DNA from: Alg239-R122 sp041746135
GTDB taxonomy: Bacteria > Pseudomonadota > Alphaproteobacteria > Sphingomonadales > Sphingomonadaceae
Direction of reading: 5' to 3'
Assembly (NCBI GenBank): GCA_041746135.1
Contig: JBGTHQ010000041.1
Coordinates: 9,018 to 73,017 of the forward strand
Length of the DNA: 64,000 nucleotides
Shown: positions 43,218-52,979 of the stretch, piece by piece
How the letters are laid out: every line of letters starts with the position of its first letter
Numbering within the stretch: the first letter of the stretch is position 1
The notes under the pieces: generated by a model
The model's input: the letters and a program-made list of their open reading frames with translations, nothing else
Database searches by the model: none
Told to the model about the DNA's origin: nothing
Translations under genes and position numbers: made by a program

Positions 43218-44801
43218 ATGCCTAAAGTATTAATCTCGGACAAAATGGACCCCAAAGCCGCGCAGATATTCCGCGAGCGCGGCGTCGAGGTCGACGTGAT
43301 CACAGGCCAGACGCCCGAAGAACTGAAAGCCATTATCGGCAATTATGACGGGCTTGCCGTGCGGTCTTCGACCACGGCGACTCCCGAACTCATCGAAGCC
43401 GCCACCAATTTGAAAGTGATCGGCCGCGCCGGTATCGGCGTCGACAATATCGACATTCCCGCGGCCTCGGCCAAGGGCGTCGTCGTGATGAACACGCCGT
43501 TCGGCAATTCGATCACCACGGCCGAGCACGCCATCGCGATGATGTTTGCGCTCGCGCGCCAGCTGCCCGAGGCAGACGCCTCGACACAGGCCGGCAAGTG
43601 GGAAAAATCGCGCTTCATGGGGGTCGAGTTGACCGGCAAGACGCTCGGCCTGATCGGTGCGGGCAATATCGGCTCGATCGTCGCCGAGCGCGCGCTGGGC
43701 ATCAAGATGAAAGTGATCGCGTTCGATCCGTTCCTGACGGCGGACCGGGCGGTCGAACTCGGTATCGAAAAAGTGACGCTGGACCAACTTCTGACGCGCG
43801 CCGACTTTATCACGCTGCACACACCGCTGACCGACCAGACCCGCAATATCCTGTCGAAAGAGGCGCTGGCCAAGACCAAAAAAGGCGTGCGTATCGTCAA
43901 CTGTGCGCGCGGCGGCCTGATCGACGAGGCGGCGCTCAAAGACGCGCTGGAAAACGGGCAGGTCGCTGGCGCCGCACTTGACGTGTTCGCGCAGGAACCG
44001 GCCAAGGAAAATGCCCTGTTCGGCACGCCCGGTCTCATCTGTACCCCGCATCTGGGCGCCTCGACCGACGAGGCGCAGGTCAACGTGGCCATTCAGGTGG
44101 CCGAACAGATGGCCGATTACCTGATGAACGGCGGCGTCACCAACGCGCTCAATATGCCCAGCCTGTCGGCGGAACAGGCCCCCAAGCTTAAACCCTATAT
44201 GGCTTTGGCCACACAGCTCGGTACACTGATCGGACAGTTGCAGGGCGAAGGCATCAAGGCGATATCGGTCGAAGTCGAGGGCGCGGCCGCAGAGCTGGAC
44301 CAGAAACCCATTACCGCCGCCGTACTGGCGGGGCTGATGCGTGCCTATTCGGATACGGTCAATATGGTTAACGCGCCCTATCTGGCCAAGGAACGCGGGC
44401 TCGACGTGCGCGAAGTTCGCCATAAACGCGAGGGCGATTACCACACGCTCGTGCGCGTCGCCGTGACCACCGACAATGGCGAAAAATCGGTCGCGGGCAC
44501 ATTGCTCGGCAACGCGCAGGCGCGGCTGGTCGAGATTTTCGGGATCAAGATGGAAGCCAATCTGGAAGGCAATATGCTCTATGTCGTCAACCAGGACGAG
44601 CCCGGCTTTATCGGCCGGATCGGGACCGCGCTGGGTGAGGCGAGCGTCAATATCGGCACGTTCCACCTGGGCCGCAGGTCGAAAAAAGCGGGCGGCGAAG
44701 CGGTGTTGCTGCTGTCGGTCGATTCACCGGTCGAAGAACCGGTGCTGTGGAAAGTCTGCCAGTTGCCCGGCGTAAAAACGGTCAAGGCACTGCGGTTCTG
44801 A
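43218..44801 (+). CDS. serA: D-3-phosphoglycerate dehydrogenase
   Basis: First enzyme of serine synthesis. The 527-residue long form has the NAD-binding motif LGLIGAGNIGSIVAERA, catalytic Arg/Glu/His regions (NCARGGLIDEAAL, CTPHLGAST), an intervening (ASB) domain, and a C-terminal ACT domain with MLYVVNQDEPGFIGRIGTALGEASVNIGTFHLGR, the site of serine feedback. It follows serC in the same direction. Confidence 0.96.
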   Translation: MPKVLISDKMDPKAAQIFRERGVEVDVITGQTPEELKAIIGNYDGLAVRSSTTATPELIEAATNLKVIGRAGIGVDNIDIPAASAKGVVVMNTPFGNSITTAEHAIAMMFALARQLPEADASTQAGKWEKSRFMGVELTGKTLGLIGAGNIGSIVAERALGIKMKVIAFDPFLTADRAVELGIEKVTLDQLLTRADFITLHTPLTDQTRNILSKEALAKTKKGVRIVNCARGGLIDEAALKDALENGQVAGAALDVFAQEPAKENALFGTPGLICTPHLGASTDEAQVNVAIQVAEQMADYLMNGGVTNALNMPSLSAEQAPKLKPYMALATQLGTLIGQLQGEGIKAISVEVEGAAAELDQKPITAAVLAGLMRAYSDTVNMVNAPYLAKERGLDVREVRHKREGDYHTLVRVAVTTDNGEKSVAGTLLGNAQARLVEIFGIKMEANLEGNMLYVVNQDEPGFIGRIGTALGEASVNIGTFHLGRRSKKAGGEAVLLLSVDSPVEEPVLWKVCQLPGVKTVKALRF

Positions 44802-44808
44802 TAATTAT

Positions 44809-44847
44809 GCGGGCGGGTGCGACCGATAAAAGGCTTCACCCGTCCGC
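44809..44847 (+). promoter_or_regulatory. Hairpin between serA and hisZ
   Basis: GCGGGCGGGTG (44809-44819) pairs with CACCCGTCCGC (44837-44847), 11 bp with one G-U, around a 17-nt loop. No T-tract follows, so this may be a factor-dependent terminator of serA or a 5' leader of hisZ, whose ATG is 23 bp on. Confidence 0.4.
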
Positions 44848-44869
44848 CGATATTGCCTAGGGAAAATAG

Positions 44870-45982
44870 ATGACCTCCGACCTGCTTCCAGAAGGGCTGC
44901 AAGACAGCCTGCCGCCCTATGCGGGTGCGATGGCATCGACGCGCCGGGCGATGATGGATGTGCTGGCCAGCCACAGCTATGCCCGCATCCAGCCGCCGAT
45001 GGTCGAGTATGAACGCTCGCTGGCCTCGCGCATGGACGGGGTGCAGCGCGATGCGATGTTCCGGTTCGTCGATCCGGTATCGCTGCGCATGCTGGCGATG
45101 CGGTCCGACATCACCGTGCAGATCGGGCGGGTGGTGAGCACCGGTCTTGCCGCCGCGCCTCGTCCGCTGCGGCTCAGCTATTCGGGGCCGGTTCTCAATA
45201 TCCGCGCCGGACAGCTCGAACCCGAGCGCGAGCGCACGCAGCTGGGCGCGGAACTGGTCGGTACCGACAGCGTCGCGGCAGCGGCCGAAATCGTCGGCCT
45301 TGCCATCGAAGCGCTGAAGGCCGCGGGCGCCGAAAATATCAGCGTCGATTTCACGCTTCCCGATCTGGTCGACACGCTCGCCCAATCGGCATTTCCGTTG
45401 CATGAGGACGCGATCGACAAAGTGCGTCACGAGCTTGATGCCAAGGATGCCGGCGGCATCAAGGCGCTGGGCGCCAATGCGTATCTGCCTTTGCTCTATG
45501 CGGCGGGACCGATTGAGGCGGCGCTGGACACGCTGGCCTCGATCGATGCCGGCGGCGCGCTGGCCAGCCGCATTGATGCGCTGCGCGAAATTGCTGCGCC
45601 GATCGACGCCGATGTGCGCGTCACGCTCGATCCGACCGAACGGCACGGGTTCGAATATCAAAGCTGGTTCGGGTTTTCGCTGTTTGCGAGCGGCCATGCC
45701 AGAGCGCTGGGGCGCGGCGGCACCTATGCCATCAAACGCGCCGACCATAGCAGCGAAGTCGCCACCGGGTTTTCGCTCTATCCCGATCTGTTGAACGTGG
45801 ATTCAGAGCGCGCGGAGCCACACAACACCGTGTTCCTGCCGATCGGTTATGACCGGCCCGCTGCCGAGGAGCTGCGTGCCAAGGGCTGGAAAACGGTGGC
45901 GGCGCTTTCATCCGCCGATACGCCCGTAGCGTCCGGCTGCTCGCATGTTCTGGGAGACAGCGGGACGCCGCAGCTAGTCTAA
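44870..45982 (+). CDS. hisZ: ATP phosphoribosyltransferase regulatory subunit
   Basis: HisZ is a histidyl-tRNA-synthetase-like protein that activates the short form of HisG in the first step of histidine synthesis. The 370-residue protein has class II synthetase-core segments: LLPEGLQDSLPPYA, RIQPPMVEYERSL, MFRFVDPVSLRMLAMRSDIT, QLGAELVGTDSVAAAAEIV, and a late LGRGGTYAI, but no anticodon-binding domain. hisG is not in the window. hisZ close to purA is usual for sphingomonads. Confidence 0.9.
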   Translation: MTSDLLPEGLQDSLPPYAGAMASTRRAMMDVLASHSYARIQPPMVEYERSLASRMDGVQRDAMFRFVDPVSLRMLAMRSDITVQIGRVVSTGLAAAPRPLRLSYSGPVLNIRAGQLEPERERTQLGAELVGTDSVAAAAEIVGLAIEALKAAGAENISVDFTLPDLVDTLAQSAFPLHEDAIDKVRHELDAKDAGGIKALGANAYLPLLYAAGPIEAALDTLASIDAGGALASRIDALREIAAPIDADVRVTLDPTERHGFEYQSWFGFSLFASGHARALGRGGTYAIKRADHSSEVATGFSLYPDLLNVDSERAEPHNTVFLPIGYDRPAAEELRAKGWKTVAALSSADTPVASGCSHVLGDSGTPQLV

Positions 45983-45992
45983 AAATTCCGCT

Positions 45993-46814
45993 TCAGGAAA
46001 ATTCGTTCGGGTTCGGTCCGATCCGGCCCGTGCCGCTGTCGAGCGAATCGATCGTTTTCATCTGCGCATCGTCCAGCGTGAAATCGAGCGCGCCCAGATT
46101 GTCCCGCTGATGTTCTTTCGACGAGGCTTTGGGAATGACCATCAGGTCGCTTTGCAGATGCCAGCGCAATATCACCTGCGCCGGTGATTTGCCGGTCTGT
46201 TCGGCGATCGTCTTGATATCCTGATTCTCCAATCCCTCGCCCTGGCCGAGCGGGCTCCAGCTCTGTGTGGCGATGCCCAGCTTGCGGTGCACATTGCGCA
46301 ATTCGCGCTGCTGGAAACGCGGATGCAGCTCGATCTGGTTAACCGCGGGTACGACGCTGGTTTCGTTCACCAGCCGCTCCAGATTGTCGGGCATGAAATT
46401 CGATACGCCGATCGATTTGGCGCGGCCTTCCTTCTGGAATTCGATGAACGCTTTCCACGTCTCCACATATTTGTCCTTGTCGGGGCAGGGCCAGTGGATC
46501 AGCAGCAGATCGACCGACTCGCGGCCCAGCCGGCCCAAGCATTTGTCAAAGGCCGTTTTGGTTTCGTCATAGCCTTGCTGCTCGTTCCAGATCTTGGTCG
46601 TCAGCCAGATATCGCCATGTCCCTCCATCGCGGCCCCGACGCCTTTTTCGTTGCGATAGATCGCCGCCGTATCGACCAGCCTGTATCCCATTTCGAGCGC
46701 GGTTTCGACCGCGCCCTGCGCGTCGTCATTGTCGATCAGATAGGTTCCGAACCCGAATTGCGGGACGATGCGTCCGTCGTTCAGGGTCAGGGCAGGCTGT
46801 TTTGAATCGGTCAT
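45993..46814 (-). CDS. Aldo/keto reductase
   Basis: A 273-residue NADPH-dependent oxidoreductase with a TIM barrel. The catalytic tetrad is visible: Asp and Tyr in LVDTAAIYRNEKGVG, Lys in IWLTTKIWNE, His in LLLIHWPCP. The C-terminal cofactor motif VIPKASSKEHQRDNLGALDF is intact. The specific substrate cannot be assigned; DkgA/B-like activity on 2,5-diketogluconate or general aldehydes is possible. Converges on hisZ. Confidence 0.9.
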   Translation of the reverse strand: MTDSKQPALTLNDGRIVPQFGFGTYLIDNDDAQGAVETALEMGYRLVDTAAIYRNEKGVGAAMEGHGDIWLTTKIWNEQQGYDETKTAFDKCLGRLGRESVDLLLIHWPCPDKDKYVETWKAFIEFQKEGRAKSIGVSNFMPDNLERLVNETSVVPAVNQIELHPRFQQRELRNVHRKLGIATQSWSPLGQGEGLENQDIKTIAEQTGKSPAQVILRWHLQSDLMVIPKASSKEHQRDNLGALDFTLDDAQMKTIDSLDSGTGRIGPNPNEFS

Positions 46815-46992
46815 ATATTTCTCCTTGCCCCACTAACCGCCCGCACCGCGGACTGTTCCCATTCAGCAATATTCCGATATGCAGATCCAGGGCGGGGGAA
46901 GAGTTAGGGCTATACTATAAAGCCCCGGGACGTTAGGGCGTCATGGGTTTCAAATCGACGTGATTACAGGGAATGACGGGATACGATAGACT

Positions 46993-48282
46993 ATGGCAAA
47001 CGTAACGGTAATTGGCGCGCAATGGGGCGACGAGGGCAAGGGCAAGATCGTCGACTGGCTCGCGAACCAGGCGGACGCCGTGGTGCGGTTCCAGGGCGGC
47101 CACAATGCCGGTCACACGCTGGTCGTTGGCAAGCAAGTGTACAAATTGTCGCTGTTGCCCTCTGGTATTGTGCGCGGCACGCTGTCGATCATCGGCAACG
47201 GTGTTGTGCTCGATCCGTGGGCGCTGAAAGCCGAAGCGGAAAAGCTGCGCGGGCAGGGCGTCGAGATCAATGCCGATAATCTGGCGATTGCCGATAATTG
47301 CGCGCTGATCTTGCCGTTCCACCGCGACTTGGACGGACTGCGCGAAGATGCGAGCGGCGAGGGCAAAATCGGGACCACACGCCGCGGCATCGGCCCGGCT
47401 TACGAAGACAAGGTCGGCCGCCGTGCCATCCGTGTCTGCGATCTGGCGCATCTCGATGATCTGGAGCCGCAGCTGGACAGGTTATGCGCGCATCATAACG
47501 CATTGCGCGCGGGTTTTGGCGAACCCCCGATCGACCGCGATGCGCTCGTGGCCGAGTTGCGCGAAATCGCGGGCTTCGTGCTGGAATTCGCGCAGCCGGT
47601 GTGGAAGCGCCTGAACGAGGTCCGCAAAGCGGGCGCGAGGATATTGTTCGAGGGCGCACAGGGCGTGCTGCTTGATGTCGACCACGGCACCTATCCGTTC
47701 GTGACGTCCTCCAACACCGTGTCGGGCACTGCGGCGAGTGGTTCGGGCCTGGGCCCGTCCGCAACCGGTTTCGTGCTGGGCATCGTCAAGGCCTATACCA
47801 CCCGCGTCGGATCGGGCCCTTTCCCGACCGAACTCGAAGACGAGGTGGGCCAGCGGTTGGGTGAGCGCGGCCACGAATTCGGCACAGTCACCGGACGGCA
47901 ACGCCGTTGCGGCTGGTTCGATGCCGTGCTGGTGCGACAGGCCTGTGCGATATCCGGCGTTACCGGTATCGCGCTGACGAAGCTCGACGTGCTCGACGGG
48001 TTCGAAAAATTGCGTATATGCACCGGTTACCGGCTGAACGGCAAGATACTCGACTATTTCCCCGCCAACGCCAGCGACCAGACCAATGTCGAACCGATTT
48101 ACGAGGAAATCGAAGGCTGGTCTCAAACCACCGCCGGTGCCCGCAGCTGGGTCGACTTGCCAGCGCAGGCAATTAAATATATCAAGCGGGTGGAAGAGCT
48201 TATCGAATGTCCCGTGGCCTTGGTATCGACGTCGCCGGAACGGGAGGACACGATTCTGGTAAAGGATCCGTTCGGCGACTGA
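46993..48282 (+). CDS. purA: Adenylosuccinate synthetase
   Basis: GTP-dependent first step from IMP to AMP. The 429-residue protein has the P-loop WGDEGKGK (11-18) with the catalytic Asp, HNAGHTLVVG with the catalytic His, and the conserved GVEINADNLAIAD, TTRRGIGPAYEDK and EGAQGVLLDVDHGTYPFVTSSN blocks. A downstream regulator gene follows 15 bp on and is likely co-transcribed. Confidence 0.97.
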   Translation: MANVTVIGAQWGDEGKGKIVDWLANQADAVVRFQGGHNAGHTLVVGKQVYKLSLLPSGIVRGTLSIIGNGVVLDPWALKAEAEKLRGQGVEINADNLAIADNCALILPFHRDLDGLREDASGEGKIGTTRRGIGPAYEDKVGRRAIRVCDLAHLDDLEPQLDRLCAHHNALRAGFGEPPIDRDALVAELREIAGFVLEFAQPVWKRLNEVRKAGARILFEGAQGVLLDVDHGTYPFVTSSNTVSGTAASGSGLGPSATGFVLGIVKAYTTRVGSGPFPTELEDEVGQRLGERGHEFGTVTGRQRRCGWFDAVLVRQACAISGVTGIALTKLDVLDGFEKLRICTGYRLNGKILDYFPANASDQTNVEPIYEEIEGWSQTTAGARSWVDLPAQAIKYIKRVEELIECPVALVSTSPEREDTILVKDPFGD

Positions 48283-48297
48283 GACAGGGGACCCGTA

Positions 48298-49239
48298 ATG
48301 ACCGCCGAGGGTATGAGCTACGAAGAAACGCACCGACCGACGGTCCTGATACTCTCCGACCGCGCGGATATCGCCTCCGATATGGCTGAAGACGTGCATG
48401 CGGCGGGCGGGCGTCCGCTACCGGTTCTGACTATATCGCAAGCAAATAGCGATCCCGATGCGCTGCGCACAGCGCACGCGATACTGGTCGATGTCGACCG
48501 CGACGATAGCGCGATATTCGACCTGCTCGCGCATCTGTACGATCTGGAGCGCGTGGCGATCGTAACCGAGCTCGCCTACCTCGAAACCGTCTATATCGCC
48601 CCCAATGTGCATATCATCATCGGGCAGGAGCGGGCCGAACGAATCGTCATGCTCGCGCGATTGTTGCGGCCCGTGCGGCAGGCGGGCCACGCCCCGAGCG
48701 GGTCGGATCATAGTGCGGAATTGCAGCGTATCACCGCGCAGGTCGCTTTGATTGCGCAGAAACTGGCCGAACTGTCGGGCGAACCGGACGGGGAGGAATA
48801 TCGTCCACATGATGCACATGATTCCGTACATGGGTACCGCACGCAGCCGGCGGAACCGGGCCGCAATCTGGCCAGCGCACGTGTGTCTCCTAGGCTCAAT
48901 GCGGATGTTATCCGTGGTATATTGCGCGCACGGCGCATGCGCGACGATTTTTTCGACGGCGGACTGTTTGCCGATCCGGCATGGGATATGCTACTCGACA
49001 TGACGGTGGCCCGTCTTGACGGGGATAATGTGTCGGTGTCCAGCCTGTGTATCGCCGCGTGCGTGCCGCCGACGACGGCGTTGCGCTGGATAAAGGTGAT
49101 GACCGATCAGGGCGTGTTCGAACGGGCGCCCGACGATAACGACGCCCGCCGCGTATTCGTGGCCTTGTCCGATACGGCCTATGCTGCAATGGAAGCATAT
49201 GTAGCGGCGGTGCGCACGAAAGGCTTGCTCCGCGTTTGA
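48298..49239 (+). CDS. Two-domain regulator: receiver-like N-terminus plus MarR-like winged helix
   Basis: A 313-residue protein of a sphingomonad type. The N-terminal ~115 residues look like a response-regulator receiver fold (PTVLILSDRADIASDMAEDVHAAGG; AILVDVDRDDSAIFDLLAHL; RVAIVTELAYLETVYI), but no conventional phosphorylation site can be fixed. A coiled-coil, low-complexity linker follows, then a winged-helix domain (SVSSLCIAACVPPTTALRWIKVMTDQGVFERAPDDNDARRVFVALSDTA). The gene is 15 bp after purA with AGGGG in front, so it may be made from the purA mRNA. Target genes unknown. An ATG at 48313 is an alternative start. Confidence 0.72.
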   Translation: MTAEGMSYEETHRPTVLILSDRADIASDMAEDVHAAGGRPLPVLTISQANSDPDALRTAHAILVDVDRDDSAIFDLLAHLYDLERVAIVTELAYLETVYIAPNVHIIIGQERAERIVMLARLLRPVRQAGHAPSGSDHSAELQRITAQVALIAQKLAELSGEPDGEEYRPHDAHDSVHGYRTQPAEPGRNLASARVSPRLNADVIRGILRARRMRDDFFDGGLFADPAWDMLLDMTVARLDGDNVSVSSLCIAACVPPTTALRWIKVMTDQGVFERAPDDNDARRVFVALSDTAYAAMEAYVAAVRTKGLLRV

Positions 49240-49363
49240 GACGTGCGATACGGGCAGTCTCATGCGCCAGTCGTTTGCGTGGCCCCGAGAAAATTTTTAT
49301 CGGCGCTTTGCATCTTAAGGGTTGCCAAGTCCGGAAAACTTTGGCAATTGGCGCGTCCCTGAG

Positions 49364-49439
<76 letters not shown>

Positions 49440-49495
49440 TAATTTCAATGGTTTAGCTCTCAAGCTCGAAAAAGCTCTGGTACCAATGTATCAAA

Positions 49496-50414
49496 TTACC
49501 AGTCCAGAGCGGCGCTTGCATCCCGCATATAGGATGGCGAAAACCGAGCATAATGCCTCTCCGTTACCAATACTGTCGTATGCGCCATGTACTGCGATAT
49601 CTTCGACATTAGGATATCGGCCTGAGCCATCCAGACGCCTGCCGTGTGTCTCAGGATATTGGGCGTGCACTTTACACCGGATCGCTTTGTGGCTGCTATG
49701 AGCGCCTTCTGGACGCTGGCAACGGGCTTTCCAGCATACTCGATCACACATTGTCGGTTAATCGCGCTGCATACGCTTCCTGCAGGGCTTTTTGCGCCCG
49801 CGTGTTCATCGGGACAATATTGCGGCCCTTGTTCGTTTTGATTCGTCCAGGCGGTATGAAGTCGATAGTCTTGCCTTTGAAGTCAACCCGGTCCCACGTG
49901 AGGTCCAGTATCGCGCTCATTCTGGCGCTTGTAGTCACTCCCAATATGACAAAAAGCCTGATATGCGGGGCCTCGATATGGCGCAGCAGTTTTTGCAGAT
50001 CGTCTTTGGTGAGGAATGTATCGCGTGGCTTGGACGGTGCCGGGATCCAGATCGGCGGTGCCTCGCCCTTGTAATGAAAATTCAGGCAGGCGCGCAGCAT
50101 TTCCAATTCGGTTTTTACCGTGCTGTCGGATTTGCCCTGCAGCTTTCGTGCCTGATAATACGACCTGCAATCGTCGCGTGTGATCGCTTTGCCCAGTCGG
50201 TAGCCAAAATGCGGCTCCAGAGCTTGCCACGAATAGTGGAATTTGTCTTTGGAAACGACTTCTTTCAGCCTGTCTTTTTGATATATTTCCCATAGGTCCG
50301 CTACCCTGCCTGTCCGGGGTGCGGACCGGGCTTGCCAGATTTGAGCGGCGCGACTTTCGGCAAGCCCTCTGGCATCCGTACCAGTCGAGATTCATAATCG
50401 TTTGCTGCCGTCAT
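49496..50414 (-). pseudogene. Tyrosine integrase, frameshifted, next to tRNA-Val
   Basis: Phage/island-type tyrosine recombinase in at least two frames. The N-terminal part (from the ATG at 50414, MTAANDYESRLVRMPEG) stops at TAG 50301; one extra G in the GGG run there would join it to VADLWEIYQKDRL. The core-binding and catalytic parts follow: TTSARMSAILDLTWDRVDF (first Arg), KTNKGRNIVPMN (Lys). At 49744-49749 a GTGTG carries 2 extra bases; without them LTDN runs on to VIEYAGKPV. The end has box II as PNILRHT, where family members read PHVLRHT (His replaced by Asn), and the nucleophile Tyr in ERHYARFSP. It points at tRNA-Val, the usual layout of an island integrase. Not likely to be active. 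Confidence 0.82.
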
Positions 50415-50522
50415 AGAAGCTGAGGCACCACTTGCCCCTGTGTCTGGCGAGTTTATACTCTGGCACTCGTATCGTTCCACTTCTGCAGCGGGTCTAGGTC
50501 GGCATGATGGCGGTTATCGACG

Positions 50523-51483
50523 TCAACGGGTTCGGGACCCTTGCGCGGCAACGGCCAATCGCTGGTCTAGCTTGTCTAGCAGTGGGCTATCTTGTTCGAA
50601 TTTGCGTGCGAAATGAGCGCCTTCGATCGTCGCGCGCTCAACCCTCTCGGCCGTCATCTTTTTCGGGTGAGCGCCGCCCCTGCCCCAATCGGCAAAACGG
50701 CGCGGATCGGGATCTATACGGAAACGCGCGTCGTTGCACAGTTGCGTTTGGAAGAATGTTTCGTCCGGCACGACGCGCCAACGAAGGTAGCGTGCAAGCT
50801 TCTGGCTATCCGGCGACGCCGAGAGAAGTTGGCGGGCAACGCGCCGTCTGGCGGTGAACCATTGGCTGCCGACATAACATTCGAAATTATTGCGAAAAGG
50901 GCTCAGCGGCGATTGTAAGCCGAAGCTTGCGGTGAACGACCCGACACGCCATTTCCGGCCGGATTTGGCATTCTCGTCGCCCTCGTTCGATCGCAGAATC
51001 GGAATCTTCAGTATCGAACGGAGATAGCGAATGCGGGCCAGGTGGATATTGCCATCATTGCCGTGATGAGAGAGGCATTCCGCCGCACCATCAATAGGTT
51101 CCGGCAGACCGGTTTTCGGGACCCGTCGATAGTCCATGAGCGCATCGGCCTCAGTGGCTGCCAGATCGCGCCGCACTTTTTCCGGGCTCGCTATGGGGTA
51201 ATCGCTGGCACTCAACAGAAAGAACCAGTCCGGATCGGCCTGCTGGTAGAGCAGATCCAGTGCCAGCAATGTGCCTTCCACCAGCGACCATTTGCCCCAA
51301 CCGGTCTTGACCGGACGCTCGACGAACGAAGCCCCAAGGATATTCGCGTAAATCGAGCGGCGATTTGCTGAAATCATGATGGCAGGCAATCGGCGGATCA
51401 TCATAAAGACGCCGAAGTGTCGAGATCAGCCGCTGTAATTGCTTCGGCCGGTCATGCGACAGGATAATGAATCCGAACTTCAC
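50523..51483 (-). pseudogene. Core-2/I-branching-like (GT14-type) glycosyltransferase, frameshifted
   Basis: The first part (from 51483) reads MKFGFIILSHDRPKQLQRLISTLRRLYDDPPIACHHDFS and goes on to DLREYPWG; after CCCC at 51332-51335 (GGGG on the coding strand) the frame is lost. One added G would give EYPWGASFVERPVKTGWGKWSLVEGTLLALDLLYQ, the next open frame (to 50523), which carries DWFFLLSASDYPIASPEKV and VPDETFFQTQL, features of the GT14 branching-enzyme family. Either a real -1 frameshift or a homopolymer sequencing error. It would act on a surface glycan. Confidence 0.75.
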
Positions 51484-51551
51484 GATTGCCTGCCCCTAAG
51501 CTCTCAAATTAGCACTTCAGATGAAAAATTCAGTTATTATCAGGACTTCTA

Positions 51552-51965
51552 TCAAAAATATCCAAGCTCGCAAAGAGGCAAGTCAAACCGCTCTGCCACC
51601 ATTTCCATATGGGGCGCGGCAAAACAGCGCACGCGTTTCATCACCTCTGCTGGCGGCCAGCTGGCGCGCCAGGCCGCGAGCGTTCCCTGAAAAAACTGCG
51701 AAGTCCGACCCTGCCGGGTCAGCATATCCCTGGCCGAGCGCGGCCGTACGTTGCGCGGCTGCTGTATCGCCTTGGCGATTGCGCCTGCATTTCCTGTCGG
51801 CAACAGTTCGACAAGACGGTCGGCAAAGCGTTGCGGCGCGTCGGCCATCCATTCCATCGGCAGTACGGTGATCTGCTCTCGGCTGAAAAACTTTGCAAAA
51901 GCTTTTGCGATATCGTTGAACCGCAAGAGCTGCGCCGGGCTGAGATAATGATCGGCATGGTCCAT
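51552..51965 (-). pseudogene. Sulfotransferase C-terminal fragment cut by an IS3 remnant
   Basis: The frame gives HADHYLSPAQLLRFNDIAKAFAKFFSREQITVLPMEWMADAPQRFADRLVELL, the C-terminal style of PAPS-dependent sulfotransferases, down to LPLCELGYF. The N-terminal PAPS-binding loop is missing: at about 51966 the sequence turns into transposase (SEATVYRLLKAQYLITSPAY). The fragment begins at an ATG by chance. Probably non-functional. Confidence 0.7.
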
Positions 51966-52772
51966 AGGCCGGGCTGGTGATCAGATATTGGGCCTTGAGT
52001 AGGCGGTAGACTGTGGCTTCCGACACGAATAAACGCCGTTGTCCGTGAACCCCACTGTTAACTCGCGCGCGCTCAGTTCAGACTGCTCCAGCGCCTTCTG
52101 AGCTTGTTAAAGGATTGATGATCTGATCCTGTATCGCAGCAGGGATGCGGCTCCACACCCGGCTTGGCGCCGACGGCCGATCGGTAAGCCCCTCCGGCCC
52201 GCCGTCGCGGTATCGATCATACCAACGGTAGAAGGTCCGACGTGGGATGCCGAGCTGATCCAGCGTCCGCTTGGCTGGCAGATGCGACTGCTCGACCTGC
52301 CTGATGATCTCCAAATTCTCGGTGGCGGAGTATCTCATGCGTCGTCTATCCCTTCCGCCAGCATGCTATTTTAAGCAGCCGGTTCTCTAGCGTCAGATCA
52401 GCCACGCTTTCTTTCAGATCGCGGGACTGGCGGCGCAAGTCCCTTAACTTGTCGGTGGTAGTAGCACCACCGCATCACCTGCCAAGCGGCGTTTCCCCGC
52501 CTTCATGAACTCGTTGCCCTATGGTCGCCTACGGCCCGGACCAAGTGTAATATAGGCTCTGGGCGATGCCTTCATTGCGGCACAGCTCGGCGATGCTTTC
52601 ATCGCCGCGCACGCCTTCCAACACGGTCCTGATCTTGTCTTCCGCTGAGAAATGGCGACGCATCGTTCGCCGGATCTCATAATGCGCTGCGCGCATGGCC
52701 TTCAGCTCATCACCTTCTCGACGGTCGCTTTGGGCTTTGAGGATCTGGATCTCATCTTCGTTCCCTCGTCAC
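51966..52772 (-). mobile_element. IS3-family insertion sequence remnant 1
   Basis: Decayed orfA and orfB of an IS3-type element. From right to left on the minus strand: orfA pieces (MRSRSSKPKATVEKVMS, then ATMRRHFSAEDKIRTVLEG-like and IAELCRNEGIAQSLYYTW in a shifted frame; later LTLENRLLK), and orfB start (MRYSATENLEIIRQVEQSHL; LDQLGIPRRTFYRWYDRYRDGG; NRIP-type region), with stops and shifts, ending in SEATVYRLLKAQYLITSPAY at the sulfotransferase junction. No terminal repeats could be fixed. Confidence 0.8.
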
Positions 52773-52979
52773 TACAACGAGACCCAAACCCTCCTTAATC
52801 TATAATCGCCAAACTGTGCCATTGGTGCTGAAGGCGCACAGTCCGATCTTCTAAGAGGGGCGGACTCTAATCGAACTTGGAGGAAAATCAGGCGGGGCAC
52901 GTCAGCACGTCACTCACGCTCAAAGTGAAATGCATTCTACCTAGCGAGAGCCGCGCTTACAACCGTTTTTCCTTCGAAA

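Noticed and set aside
43230..44666. A 478-codon minus-strand frame
   Set aside because: Antisense to serA, which has complete family motifs; composition of the frame (Arg/His/Gln-rich) is typical of a mirror frame.
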